Part shown: one piece after another, positions 27,442 through 35,823 of the stretch
Layout: every line of letters begins with the position of its first letter
How positions within the stretch are numbered: the stretch's first letter is position 1
NCBI RefSeq assembly: GCF_001013905.1
Contig: NZ_LN831790.1
Location: 5,656,001-5,720,000, forward strand
Reading direction: 5' to 3'
Source of the DNA: Streptomyces leeuwenhoekii
GTDB lineage: Bacteria; Actinomycetota; Actinomycetes; Streptomycetales; Streptomycetaceae
Length of the DNA: 64,000 nt
The notes under the pieces: model-generated
Database searches by the model: none
Seen by the model: the letters and a program-made list of their open reading frames with translations, nothing else
What the model was told of the DNA's origin: nothing
Translations under genes and position numbers: made by a program

Positions 27442-28434
27442 CTAGCGCCCGATGAACTGCGGTCCCTGGGGTGGGAGCCGGAAGCCGGGGTCCGGGACCG
27501 GGGCGAGCGGGGGCGGGGCGGACGGGGGCGGATAGCCGTAGCCCGACGGCGCGCCGGTCGCGCCCGCCGCGGCGGGTGCCTGGGGGTAGCCGTACGCGGG
27601 CGCCCCGGTCGGTTGCGGGTAGCCGTAGGCCGGGGGCGTGGCCGGCGGCTGCTGCGGATAGCCGTACGCCGGCTGCGTGGGCACGCCGGGCGGCTGCTCC
27701 GGGGGCAGCGGACGGGAGACCGTCGCCGCGGTCTGCGCCGGGACGACGGGCGGCACCGGCGGCGGGGGCGGTACGGGGGCCGTGGGCGCGGCCGGGTCGG
27801 GCGCCCGGGGCGCCGCGGGCGCCGGCGTCCGCGGTTCCGTGGGGTGGGCGGCTGCCGGCGGGACCGCCGCCGGGGGCTCCTGCGCCGCCTCCGACCCGTC
27901 CACCGAGATGCCGAAGTCGGTCGCCAGGCCCTCCAGCCCGTTGGAGTACCCCTCACCCAGGGCGCGGAACTTCCAGGCCTCCCCGCGCCGGTACAGCTCT
28001 CCGCAGATCAGCGCGGTCTCCTCGCCCGTCTCCGGCTTGACCTCGAAGTACGCCAGCGGATCGGCGTCGGCGGCTGCCGCGTCGTACAGCAGGATGCGCA
28101 GATCCCGGACCCGGTCGAAGGGGACGCCGTCCGCCGAGGCGACCAGCAGGATCCGTCGCACGGCGGGCTCGACACCGAGCAGATCTGTCTGGATCGTGTC
28201 GGTCAGGCCCTCGGCGACGCGCTTCTGGCCGAGCCGCCAGACCTTCCCCGAGGGGTGCCGGGGCTGGTTGTAGAAGACGAAGTCCTCGTCGCTGCGCACG
28301 CGGTCGTCGGGGCCGAGGAGCAGCGCGGAGGCGTCGACGTCGGGAACCCCCTGCCCGGGCGTCCAGCGCAGCACGGCGCGCACCGTCGTGGCTTCCAGCG
28401 GGACGTTCGACCCCTTCAGCATGGCGTGCGTCAT
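27442..28434 (-). CDS. TerD family protein with Pro-rich, GYPQ-repeat tail
   Basis: A 330-residue protein. Residues 1-180 form a divergent TerD domain (MTHAMLKGSNVPL, DVDASALLL, ALICGELYRRGEAWKFRALG, GLATDFGISV). Residues 190-330 are a low-complexity tail rich in Pro and Ala, with at least four AYGYPQ/GYGYPP units, typical of surface- or membrane-associated Streptomyces proteins. The ATG at 28434 follows AGGA. The stop codon lies in the target duplication of the MITE. It is divergent from the hpcH-like operon. Confidence 0.9.
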   Translation of the reverse strand: MTHAMLKGSNVPLEATTVRAVLRWTPGQGVPDVDASALLLGPDDRVRSDEDFVFYNQPRHPSGKVWRLGQKRVAEGLTDTIQTDLLGVEPAVRRILLVASADGVPFDRVRDLRILLYDAAAADADPLAYFEVKPETGEETALICGELYRRGEAWKFRALGEGYSNGLEGLATDFGISVDGSEAAQEPPAAVPPAAAHPTEPRTPAPAAPRAPDPAAPTAPVPPPPPVPPVVPAQTAATVSRPLPPEQPPGVPTQPAYGYPQQPPATPPAYGYPQPTGAPAYGYPQAPAAAGATGAPSGYGYPPPSAPPPLAPVPDPGFRLPPQGPQFIGR

Positions 28435-28553
28435 GCCGTCATCCTGCCTTCTCGGTCCTGGGCACGACAACGCGGGGGCGGGTACCCGAAAGGGGCCGGC
28501 GGCCGCCGCCCGCACCGCCGACATGACGGGGACACCGGAAATTCACGCCGGGC

Positions 28554-28580
28554 GGGAACCCGCGACATGGATCTCTACGT
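28554..28580 (+). promoter_or_regulatory. ECF-sigma-like promoter of the hpcH operon
   Basis: GGGAACCCG (from 28554) with CGT at 28578, using the same 18-base separation as the motif at 23633. The two motifs share nine contiguous bases. Both precede ter operons, suggesting one sigma factor controls both. Confidence 0.45.
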
Positions 28581-28640
28581 ACTATTACCGGCCACCTTCG
28601 GACGGCTCACAGGTCGCCCAGATCCCACGGGGGAGATTAT

Positions 28641-29807
28641 ATGCGTCATTTCGGGCACATCGCCCCCGAGGTGCGGAAGCGCCTCTTCCATCAGGAGCCG
28701 TGCGAATTCAGTGCGGACTCCCCGGCCCGGCTGCTCTCCGCCGCCCTCGGCGCCACGCTGTACAGCCCGGCCACCCGGCCGCGGCTCGCCGAGGACGTCC
28801 TCAAGCAGGCCGGGCGTGGCGTGGTCTCGATGGTGCTGTGCCTGGAGGACTCGATCGACGACGCCGAGGTGCCGGCCGGCGAGGAGAACCTCGTACGGCA
28901 GCTCACCGACCTCGCCGGTCGCCCCGGAGCCGACCTGCCCCTGCTGTTCGTCCGGGTCCGCGCGCCCGAGCAGATACCGGACCTCGTCCGCCGCCTCGGA
29001 CCGGCCGTGCGGACGCTGTCCGGATTCGTGCTGCCGAAATTCACCGAGGAGCGTGGCGCTCCGTTCCTGACCGCCCTCTCCGCCGCGGAGGCGGAGTGCG
29101 GGCGGCGGCTGTTCGCCATGCCGGTGCTGGAGTCGCCGGAGCTGCTGTACCGGGAGACGCGCGTACAGACCCTGGAGGGCATCTTCCGCGCGGTGGACGG
29201 GCACCGCGACCGGGTCCTCGCGCTGCGCCTGGGCGTGACCGACTTCTGCTCCTCCTACGGGCTGCGCAGAGGCCCCGACATGACCGCCTACGACGTACAG
29301 ATCGTCGCCTCCGTGATCGCCGACGTGGTCAACATGCTGGGCCGGGCCGACGGCACCGGCTTCACCGTGACCGGGCCGGTGTGGGAGTACTTCCGGGTCC
29401 AGGAGCGCATGTTCAAACCGCAGCTACGGCAGAGCCCCTTCCTCCAGGTGCAGGCCGCGGAACTGCGCGCGCAACTGATCGAGCACGCCATGGACGGCCT
29501 GCTGCGGGAGATCTCCCTGGACCACGCCAACGGCCTGCTGGGCAAGACCTGCATCCACCCCTCCCACGTGCTGCCCGTGCACGCGCTGTCCGTGGTCAGC
29601 CACGAGGAGTTCAGCGACGCCCAGGACATCCTCAAGCCCGAGCGCTGCGGCGGGGGTGTGCTGAGGTCGGCGTACACGAACAAGATGAACGAGGTGAAAC
29701 CGCACCGCGCCTGGGCGGAGCGGACGCTGCTGCGCGCCGAGGTCTTCGGCGTGGCCAACGAGGACATCGGCTTCGTGGAGCTGCTCGCCGCGGGCCTGTC
29801 CGACTGA
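28641..29807 (+). CDS. HpcH/HpaI aldolase / citrate-lyase-like protein of the Ter operon
   Basis: A 388-residue TIM-barrel protein of the citrate-lyase-beta/HpcH type. It has VVSMVLCLEDSIDDAEV with the metal-binding acid, FVLPKF, and TCIHPSHVLPVHAL, a segment conserved in this superfamily. In Ter-linked biosynthetic operons (Anantharaman, Iyer and Aravind) such a lyase is proposed to act with phosphoribosyltransferases and a HAD phosphatase to make a nucleoside-like metabolite. The ATG at 28641 follows GGGGGAG. It is 13 bp upstream of the fusion gene. Confidence 0.88.
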   Translation: MRHFGHIAPEVRKRLFHQEPCEFSADSPARLLSAALGATLYSPATRPRLAEDVLKQAGRGVVSMVLCLEDSIDDAEVPAGEENLVRQLTDLAGRPGADLPLLFVRVRAPEQIPDLVRRLGPAVRTLSGFVLPKFTEERGAPFLTALSAAEAECGRRLFAMPVLESPELLYRETRVQTLEGIFRAVDGHRDRVLALRLGVTDFCSSYGLRRGPDMTAYDVQIVASVIADVVNMLGRADGTGFTVTGPVWEYFRVQERMFKPQLRQSPFLQVQAAELRAQLIEHAMDGLLREISLDHANGLLGKTCIHPSHVLPVHALSVVSHEEFSDAQDILKPERCGGGVLRSAYTNKMNEVKPHRAWAERTLLRAEVFGVANEDIGFVELLAAGLSD

Positions 29808-29820
29808 GCACAAGGAATTC

Positions 29821-32358
29821 ATGAACGACGCAGTGGGCGCAGTGGGCGCGGTGGACGACGGGAGACGCGGAAGCATGGACGAGGAGGCGCGCGCCGGGCG
29901 GCGCGGCGAGGTGTGGACCGGGAGCTGGGTCGCCGAGCGGCTCGGTGTGGAGCTGACCGGCGACGAGGGGCTCACCGACCTGCTGGGGCTCGCCCTGCGC
30001 CGCAACCCCAAGCGGGCCCACCTGCTCGTCTCCAACGTGCTGGGCAAACACGTCCCGCAGTCCCCGTCCGTGGTCTACGGCCACGGCTTCGCCCTCGGGC
30101 GGCGCGTACGCGAGCTGCTGGGCGCCGAGGAAGCCGGCACGGCCGTCGTCCTCGGCTACGCGGAGACCGCCACCGGCCTCGGCCACTCGGTCGCCGACGG
30201 CCTGGGCACCGCCCCCTGCCTGCACTCCACCCGCCGTCCGGTCGCCGGGGTCGCCCGGGCGGGCGGCTTCGAGGAGTCCCACTCCCACGCGACCTCCCAT
30301 CTGCTGCTGCCCGAGGACCCGGCGCTGCTGGCCGGCCCCGGGCCGCTGGTCCTGGTCGACGACGAGTTCTCCACGGGCAACACGGTGCTCAACACCATCC
30401 GCGCCCTCCACGAGCGGTACCCCCGCAAGCGGTACGTCGTGGTGGCCCTGGTGGACATGCGCTCGCCCGCCGACACCGGCCGCCTGGGCGACTTCGCCCG
30501 CGAGATCGGCGCCCGGGTGGACCTGGTCACGTCCGCCTCCGGCATGGTCCGTCTGCCCGCGGACGTGCTGGCCGCGGGACAGCGGCTGGTGGCCCGGCAC
30601 GAGCCGGCCACGCCCGGGACGCGGCACGGCGCCGGAGCTCCGGCCGGCCCGGCCGCCCGGCCCGTCCCCCGCATCGACCTGCGCTGGCCCCCGGGACTGC
30701 CCGACGGCGGGCGCCACGGGTTCACCCCCGCCCACCGGGCGCGGCTGGAGAGCGCCCTGCCCGCCATGGCCGCCCGTATCGCCGACGCCCTGCCCGACGG
30801 CGCCCGCCGGGTCCTCGTCCTCGGGTGCGAGGAGCTGATGTACGCGCCGCTGCGGCTCGCCTGCGAGCTGGAGCGGACCGTCGGCGCCGAGGTGCGCTAC
30901 TCCACCACCACCCGCTCGCCCGTCCTCGCCGTGGACGATCCCGGCTACGCGATACGCACCCGCCTGGTCTTCCCCGCCCACGACGACCCAGCCGACGGTC
31001 CCGGCGAGCGCTACGCCTACAACGTGGCGGGCGCCGGCTTCGACGCCGTCGTCGCCGTCGTCGACTCGGCCGCCGACACGCCCGCTCTGCACGCGCCCGA
31101 CGGCCTGCTGGCCCAGCTCGCCGCCCACGTCCCGCACGTCGGGCTCGCGGTCGTGCCCTCGTACGTCCCCGCGCCCCCGCACGCGCCCGAAAGGCCCACC
31201 ATGCTGCCCGAGCCCCTCCGCGGCCCCGCCTTCTCCTCGTACGCGCCCGACGAGGTCGGCTGGCTGCTCCAGGACCTCTCGGACGTGACCCTGGAGGCGC
31301 CGACCGAGGAGCGCGAGGAGGCCATCCAGAGCGGCGGCGCGCACTACGCGGAGTCCCTGCCGGTGGAGTACCAGCCGAGCGAGCAGTACCAGGAACTCTT
31401 CCACGCGGCGCTGCGGGAGTCCGCCACACGGCTCGCGCAGGCCGTCGGCACCGTCACCGAGATCGTGCTCGCCGAGCGGTCCCCCCGCCCCGTCCTGGTC
31501 TCCCTCGCCCGCGCCGGCACCCCCGTCGGCATCCTGATGCGCCGCTGGGCGCGGTTCCGCCACGGCCTCGACCTCCCTCACTACGCCGTGTCGATCGTCC
31601 GCGGGCGCGGCATCGACGCCAACGCGCTGCGCTGGCTGGCCGACCGCCACGACCCCGCCGACGTCGTCTTCGTCGACGGCTGGACCGGCAAGGGCGCCAT
31701 CACCCGGGAACTCGCCGCCGCACTGCGCGACTTCGAGACCTCGGACGGCGTCACCGGATTCAGCCCCGAGATCGCCGTCCTGGCCGACCCCGGTTCCTGC
31801 GTGCGCACCTACGGCACCCGCGAGGACTTCCTCATCCCCTCCGCGTGCCTCAACTCCACCGTCTCGGGCCTGATATCCCGCACCGTGCTCCGCGCCGACC
31901 TCGTCGGCCCGCACGACTTCCACGGCGCGAAGTTCTACCGCGAACTCGCCGGCGCCGATCTGTCGGTGGCCTTCCTCGACGCCGTCTCCGCACGCTTCAC
32001 CGAGGTCGCGGACACCGTCGCCACCCGGGCCGGGGAACTGCTCGGCGCCGACCGGGAACCCACCTGGGCGGGCTGGGCCGCGGTGGAACGCATCAGCGAG
32101 GAGTACGGCATCCCCGACGTCAATCTCGTCAAGCCGGGCGTCGGCGAGACCACCCGGGTGCTGCTGCGGCGGGTGCCGTGGAAGATCCTGGCGCGGGCCG
32201 GGGCCGGCAGCGACCTGGACCACGTGCGTCTGCTGGCCGACCAGCGGGGCGTGCCCGTGGAAGAGGTCGCCGACCTGCCCTACACCTGCGTCGGCCTGAT
32301 CCACCCCCAGTACACGCGCGGGGCGACCGGCGCCGACGGCAAGGCGGTGACCGCCTGA
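29821..32358 (+). CDS. PRTase-TRSP / StiP-PELOTA-like fusion protein of the Ter operon
   Basis: An 845-residue protein made of two enzymes usually described as separate genes. Residues about 30-255 form a phosphoribosyltransferase domain with the PRPP loop VLVDDEFSTGNT (177-188). Residues about 285-450 form the TRSP domain (TTTRSP at 362-367). Residues about 460-765 match the StiP/PRTase-like family with a second PRPP-type loop (VVFVDGWTGKG). The last 75 residues resemble the PELOTA-like RNA-binding module. An ATG at 31201 with AAAGG upstream could start the second half separately. It overlaps the HAD gene by one base (TGATG). Confidence 0.85.
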   Translation: MNDAVGAVGAVDDGRRGSMDEEARAGRRGEVWTGSWVAERLGVELTGDEGLTDLLGLALRRNPKRAHLLVSNVLGKHVPQSPSVVYGHGFALGRRVRELLGAEEAGTAVVLGYAETATGLGHSVADGLGTAPCLHSTRRPVAGVARAGGFEESHSHATSHLLLPEDPALLAGPGPLVLVDDEFSTGNTVLNTIRALHERYPRKRYVVVALVDMRSPADTGRLGDFAREIGARVDLVTSASGMVRLPADVLAAGQRLVARHEPATPGTRHGAGAPAGPAARPVPRIDLRWPPGLPDGGRHGFTPAHRARLESALPAMAARIADALPDGARRVLVLGCEELMYAPLRLACELERTVGAEVRYSTTTRSPVLAVDDPGYAIRTRLVFPAHDDPADGPGERYAYNVAGAGFDAVVAVVDSAADTPALHAPDGLLAQLAAHVPHVGLAVVPSYVPAPPHAPERPTMLPEPLRGPAFSSYAPDEVGWLLQDLSDVTLEAPTEEREEAIQSGGAHYAESLPVEYQPSEQYQELFHAALRESATRLAQAVGTVTEIVLAERSPRPVLVSLARAGTPVGILMRRWARFRHGLDLPHYAVSIVRGRGIDANALRWLADRHDPADVVFVDGWTGKGAITRELAAALRDFETSDGVTGFSPEIAVLADPGSCVRTYGTREDFLIPSACLNSTVSGLISRTVLRADLVGPHDFHGAKFYRELAGADLSVAFLDAVSARFTEVADTVATRAGELLGADREPTWAGWAAVERISEEYGIPDVNLVKPGVGETTRVLLRRVPWKILARAGAGSDLDHVRLLADQRGVPVEEVADLPYTCVGLIHPQYTRGATGADGKAVTA

Positions 32359-33170
32359 TGCCAGTGCTCGTCGCCAGCGATCTCGACCGCACGCTCATCT
32401 ACTCCGCCGCCGCCCTGGCGCTGACCGTGCCCGACGAGCGGGCGCCCCGGCTGCTGTGCGTGGAGGTGTACGACGGCAAGCCGCTGTCGTACCTGACCGA
32501 GACCGCCGCCCGGCTCCTGGCCGAACTCGGCGACACGGCCGTCTTCGTCCCCACCACGACCCGTACGCGCGAGCAGTACCGGCGCATCACCCTGCCCGGC
32601 CCCGCGCCGGCGTACGCGATCTGCGCCAACGGCGGCCACCTCCTGGTGGACGGGGTCGCCGACGCCGACTGGCACGCGCGGGTGACCGCCCGGCTGGCCG
32701 ACGAGTGCGCCCCGCTGGCCGAGGTGAGCGAGCACCTCAGGTCCGCCGCCGACCCGGTGTGGGTGCGCAAGCACCGGATCGCCGAGGACCTCTTCGCCTA
32801 CCTCGTCGTCGAACGCGAACTGCTGCCCCTGGACTGGGTGAAGGAACTCGCCGTGTGGGCCGAGAACCGCGGCTGGACCGTGTCCCTCCAGGGCCGCAAG
32901 ATCTACGCCGTCCCCAAGCCGCTCACCAAGAGCGCCGCCGTCCGGGAGGTCGCCCGCCGCACCGGCGCCGACCTCACCCTCGCGGCCGGTGACTCCCTCC
33001 TCGACGCCGACCTGCTGCTCGCCGCCGACCGGGGCTGGCGCCCCGGCCACGGCGAGCTGGCCGACACCGGCTGGACGGCACCGACGATCAGCGCCTTGCC
33101 CGAGCGGGGGGTATGGGCCGGGGAGCGGATTCTGCGCGAGTTCCTGCGGGCGGCTCGCCCGGCCGGGTGA
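32358..33170 (+). CDS. HAD superfamily phosphatase of the Ter operon
   Basis: A 270-residue Cof/SPP-type hydrolase: motif I SDLDRTL (Asp8, Asp10), motif II TTTRTREQY, and the C-terminal motif AAGDSLLDADLL. It probably removes a phosphate from the product of the PRTase/lyase steps, as proposed for Ter-linked operons. Translation is coupled to the fusion gene. Its last 83 bases overlap the 3' end of the convergent dedA-like gene, so no terminator separates them. Confidence 0.88.
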   Translation: MPVLVASDLDRTLIYSAAALALTVPDERAPRLLCVEVYDGKPLSYLTETAARLLAELGDTAVFVPTTTRTREQYRRITLPGPAPAYAICANGGHLLVDGVADADWHARVTARLADECAPLAEVSEHLRSAADPVWVRKHRIAEDLFAYLVVERELLPLDWVKELAVWAENRGWTVSLQGRKIYAVPKPLTKSAAVREVARRTGADLTLAAGDSLLDADLLLAADRGWRPGHGELADTGWTAPTISALPERGVWAGERILREFLRAARPAG

Positions 33171-33882
33171 CCTCCGCCGGGCCGGGGGCGTCCTCCGCGG
33201 TCGGCCCGTCCTCGGGCCGCCCGCGCCCGCCCCGCCTGCGCCGCCCGGCCCCCGGCCGCAGCAGACGCATGCAGACGAAGACCAGCACCGCCAGCAACGC
33301 GACCGCGAGGACCACCTTGGAGTACGCGGAGACCACGTGCGTGACCTGGGACCAGTTGTCCCCCAGCGCGTATCCGGCGAGCACGAACGCGGTGTTCCAC
33401 AGCGCGCTGCCGAGCGTGGTCAGGGCCAGGAAGACGGGCAGCCGCATCCGCTCGACACCGGCCGGCACGGAGATCAGGCTCCGGAAGATCGGGATCATCC
33501 GGCCGAAGAACACCGCCTTGGTGCCGTGCCGGAGGAACCACGCCTCCGTCTTCTCTATGTCCGCCACCTTCACCAGAGGCAGCCGTCCCGCTATCGCCAC
33601 CGTCCGGTCACGGCCCAGCAGCGCCCCGATCCCGTACAGGGCGAGCGCGCCGATCACCGAACCCGCCGTCGTCCACAGCAGGACGGCCAACAGGTCCATC
33701 CGGCCGGAGCTCGCGGCGAACCCGGCGAGCGGCAGGATCACTTCGCTCGGCAGGGGAGGGAAGAGGTTCTCCAGGGCGATGGCGATGCCGGCGCCCGGCG
33801 CGCCCAGCGCGTCCATGAGGTCGTTGATCCACTGCGGTGCGGCCCCGCTGTCCGCGGCCGTCTGCGCTGCGATGGCTGTCAT
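33088..33882 (-). CDS. DedA family membrane protein
   Basis: A 264-residue SNARE-associated/DedA protein. The motif ENLFPPLPSEVILPLAGF, with its conserved acids, is followed by GRMIPIFRSLISVPAG, the Arg/Gly signature of DedA flippases or transporters, and four or five membrane helices. An Arg/Pro-rich cytoplasmic tail of about 50 residues is atypically long and corresponds to the stretch that overlaps the HAD gene. The ATG at 33882 was chosen because similarity starts there. Members support membrane integrity and lipid recycling. Confidence 0.9.
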   Translation of the reverse strand: MTAIAAQTAADSGAAPQWINDLMDALGAPGAGIAIALENLFPPLPSEVILPLAGFAASSGRMDLLAVLLWTTAGSVIGALALYGIGALLGRDRTVAIAGRLPLVKVADIEKTEAWFLRHGTKAVFFGRMIPIFRSLISVPAGVERMRLPVFLALTTLGSALWNTAFVLAGYALGDNWSQVTHVVSAYSKVVLAVALLAVLVFVCMRLLRPGAGRRRRGGRGRPEDGPTAEDAPGPAEVTRPGEPPAGTRAESAPRPIPPARARR

Positions 33883-33940
33883 GCCGACCACGCTAGAAAA
33901 TCGTGGCTGAAGGGACCCTGAGGAAGACCGCACGATCCGC

Positions 33941-33977
33941 TGCGGCGAACCGCAGCCGGACATTGCGGTTTTCCGCA
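33941..33977. promoter_or_regulatory. two TGCGG-N4-CCGCA dyads, 23 bp apart
   Basis: The dyads lie at 33941-33954 and 33964-33977, between the divergent dedA and histidine kinase genes. Equal 14-base palindromes at a two-turn spacing on one face of the helix suggest cooperative binding of a dimeric regulator, most simply the NarL-type response regulator encoded downstream. Confidence 0.6.
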
Positions 33978-34014
33978 GTGCGCAACGGGCCCGCCCACGA
34001 CTAGCCTCGCGATC

Positions 34015-35160
34015 ATGCGAGACATGGCGCGACGCGGAGTGCGGTACGGGGTGGGCCTGATGACGGGAGCCGCCACGGCCGCCATCGAGCTGCCCTTCGC
34101 CGTCCTGGCGGGTGCGGCCCTGCTGCCGGTGGCCGCCTGGCCGGCCGGACGCCGTGCCGTGCTCCGCCCGGTCCTCGTGTGCGCGCGGAGACTGGCGGAA
34201 ATGGAGCGGGCCCGGCTGCGGATCTGGCTGGGCGTCCGCGTCCCGCCCCCGCACGAGGACCTGCGGGCCCTGCGGTACGTGGCGGGCCGGTGGGCCCTGG
34301 GCCTGCTGGGCGGGGTCGTGATGCTGTCGGCGGCGATCGGCCTCGGGTACGGCCTGTTCTGGCTGTACGGCTGGATCCTGGTGGACGGCATACGCGACCC
34401 CGGCTCCATCGCCCTGAGCAGCTTCGGCGGGTTCTTCCTGCTCTTCCTCGCGGTGCAGGGGATATTCGGCGTCGCCGGGCTGGAGGGGCAGTGGGCGCGG
34501 CAGTGCTTCGGGCCCCGCCACCAGGAGGAGCTGGAGCGGCGCATCGCCGAACTGTCCGCCAGCCGCGCCGCGGTCGTCGACGCGGTGCACGACGAGCGCC
34601 GCCGCATCGAGCGCGATCTGCACGACGGGGTGCAGCAGCGCCTCGTCGCCCTCGGGATGCTGCTGGGCCGCGCCCGGCGCAGCCAGGACGCCGCCCGCAG
34701 AGACCGTCTGCTGGGCCAGGCCCATGAGGAGAGCCGGCGGGCCCTGGACGAGCTGCGCGAGGTGGCCTGGCGCATCTACCCCACCACGCTGGACGAGGCG
34801 GGGCTGCGCGCGGCGCTGGAGACGGTCGCCGAGCGGGCCTCCGTACCGGTGCGGGTGGAGTACCACCTCACCGAGGAACCCGAGCGGGCCGTGGCGACCG
34901 TCGCCTACTTCGTGGTGTGCGAGGCGGTCACCAACGCGGTCAAGCACGCGGCGCCGAGCCGGATAACCGTCGCCGTGGGCGGCGCCGAGGAAGGGATGGT
35001 GCATGTGGCGATCCAGGACGACGGCTGCGGCGGGGCCAACGCCAGCGGGAGCGGACTGTTCGGGCTGGCCCGGCGTGTCGCCGCGCTGGACGGCCTCCTG
35101 ACCGTGATCAGTCCGCCGGGCGGCCCCACCGTCGTGTCCGCGGAGCTGCCATGCGCGTGA
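34015..35160 (+). CDS. sensor histidine kinase (NarL/HisKA_3 type)
   Basis: A 381-residue kinase with hydrophobic segments at about 12-45, 92-122 and 132-156, a coiled linker, and the HisKA_3 dimerisation box ERDLHDGVQQ with the phospho-accepting His203. The ATPase domain shows the N box EAVTNAVKHA and the G box GSGLFGLARR. The frame ends 10 bases inside the regulator gene, so the pair is co-translated. There is no Shine-Dalgarno; TAGCCT seven bases before the ATG suggests a leaderless message. The signal is unknown. Confidence 0.93.
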   Translation: MRDMARRGVRYGVGLMTGAATAAIELPFAVLAGAALLPVAAWPAGRRAVLRPVLVCARRLAEMERARLRIWLGVRVPPPHEDLRALRYVAGRWALGLLGGVVMLSAAIGLGYGLFWLYGWILVDGIRDPGSIALSSFGGFFLLFLAVQGIFGVAGLEGQWARQCFGPRHQEELERRIAELSASRAAVVDAVHDERRRIERDLHDGVQQRLVALGMLLGRARRSQDAARRDRLLGQAHEESRRALDELREVAWRIYPTTLDEAGLRAALETVAERASVPVRVEYHLTEEPERAVATVAYFVVCEAVTNAVKHAAPSRITVAVGGAEEGMVHVAIQDDGCGGANASGSGLFGLARRVAALDGLLTVISPPGGPTVVSAELPCA

Positions 35161-35795
35161 TCCTGGCCGAGGACTCGACCCTGCTGCGGGAAGGACTGGT
35201 CCGCCTGCTGGCGGAGGAGGGCCATGAGGTCCTCGCGGCCGTCGGCGAGGCCGAGTCGCTGCTGAAGGCGGTCGCCGAGAACCCGCCGGACGTGGTCGTC
35301 GCCGACGTCCGCATGCCGCCCACCCACACCGACGAAGGTCTGCGCGCGGCCCTGGAGATCCGCGAGCGATGGCCGCGGGTCGGCGTGCTGGTGCTCTCCC
35401 AGTACGTCGAGAAGCGGTACGCGACGGAGCTGCTGACCGGTGAGAGCGAGGGGGTGGGCTATCTGCTCAAGGACCGGGTGGTCCAGGTCGACGAGTTCCT
35501 CGACGCGCTGGAGCGGGTGGCCGACGGCCGGGCCGCCTTCGATCCGGAGGTCGTACGCCAGTTACTGGGCCGTACGTCGCACACCGACCTGCTCGCCCGG
35601 CTGACCGCGCGGGAGCGGGCCGTGCTCGCCGAGATGGCGCAGGGCCACACCAACGCGGCGATCGCACGGCGGCTGCACATATCCCAGAGCGGCGTCGAGA
35701 AGCACATCAACGCGATCTTCGACAAGCTCGAACTGTCCGGGGGCGAAGGCTATTCGCGCAGAGTGCTCGCGGTGCTGCGGTATCTGGGGAGCTGA
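35151..35795 (+). CDS. LuxR/NarL family response regulator
   Basis: A 214-residue regulator: receiver domain with the phosphorylated Asp52 in VVVADVRMPP and Lys in YLLKDR, then a LuxR helix-turn-helix, TARERAVLAEMAQGHTNAAIA. The ATG at 35151 overlaps the kinase gene. The palindromic pair at 33941-33977 upstream of the kinase is a likely autoregulatory site. Confidence 0.94.
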   Translation: MRVILAEDSTLLREGLVRLLAEEGHEVLAAVGEAESLLKAVAENPPDVVVADVRMPPTHTDEGLRAALEIRERWPRVGVLVLSQYVEKRYATELLTGESEGVGYLLKDRVVQVDEFLDALERVADGRAAFDPEVVRQLLGRTSHTDLLARLTARERAVLAEMAQGHTNAAIARRLHISQSGVEKHINAIFDKLELSGGEGYSRRVLAVLRYLGS

Positions 35796-35823
35796 CGCGG
35801 CGGGCGGACCGGCGCGGCGGGAG

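Noticed and set aside
29913..33170. A 1085-residue plus-strand frame spanning the Ter fusion gene
   Set aside because: Only its last 270 residues (the HAD phosphatase) show family motifs; the rest is an Arg/Pro-rich shadow of the fusion gene in another frame.
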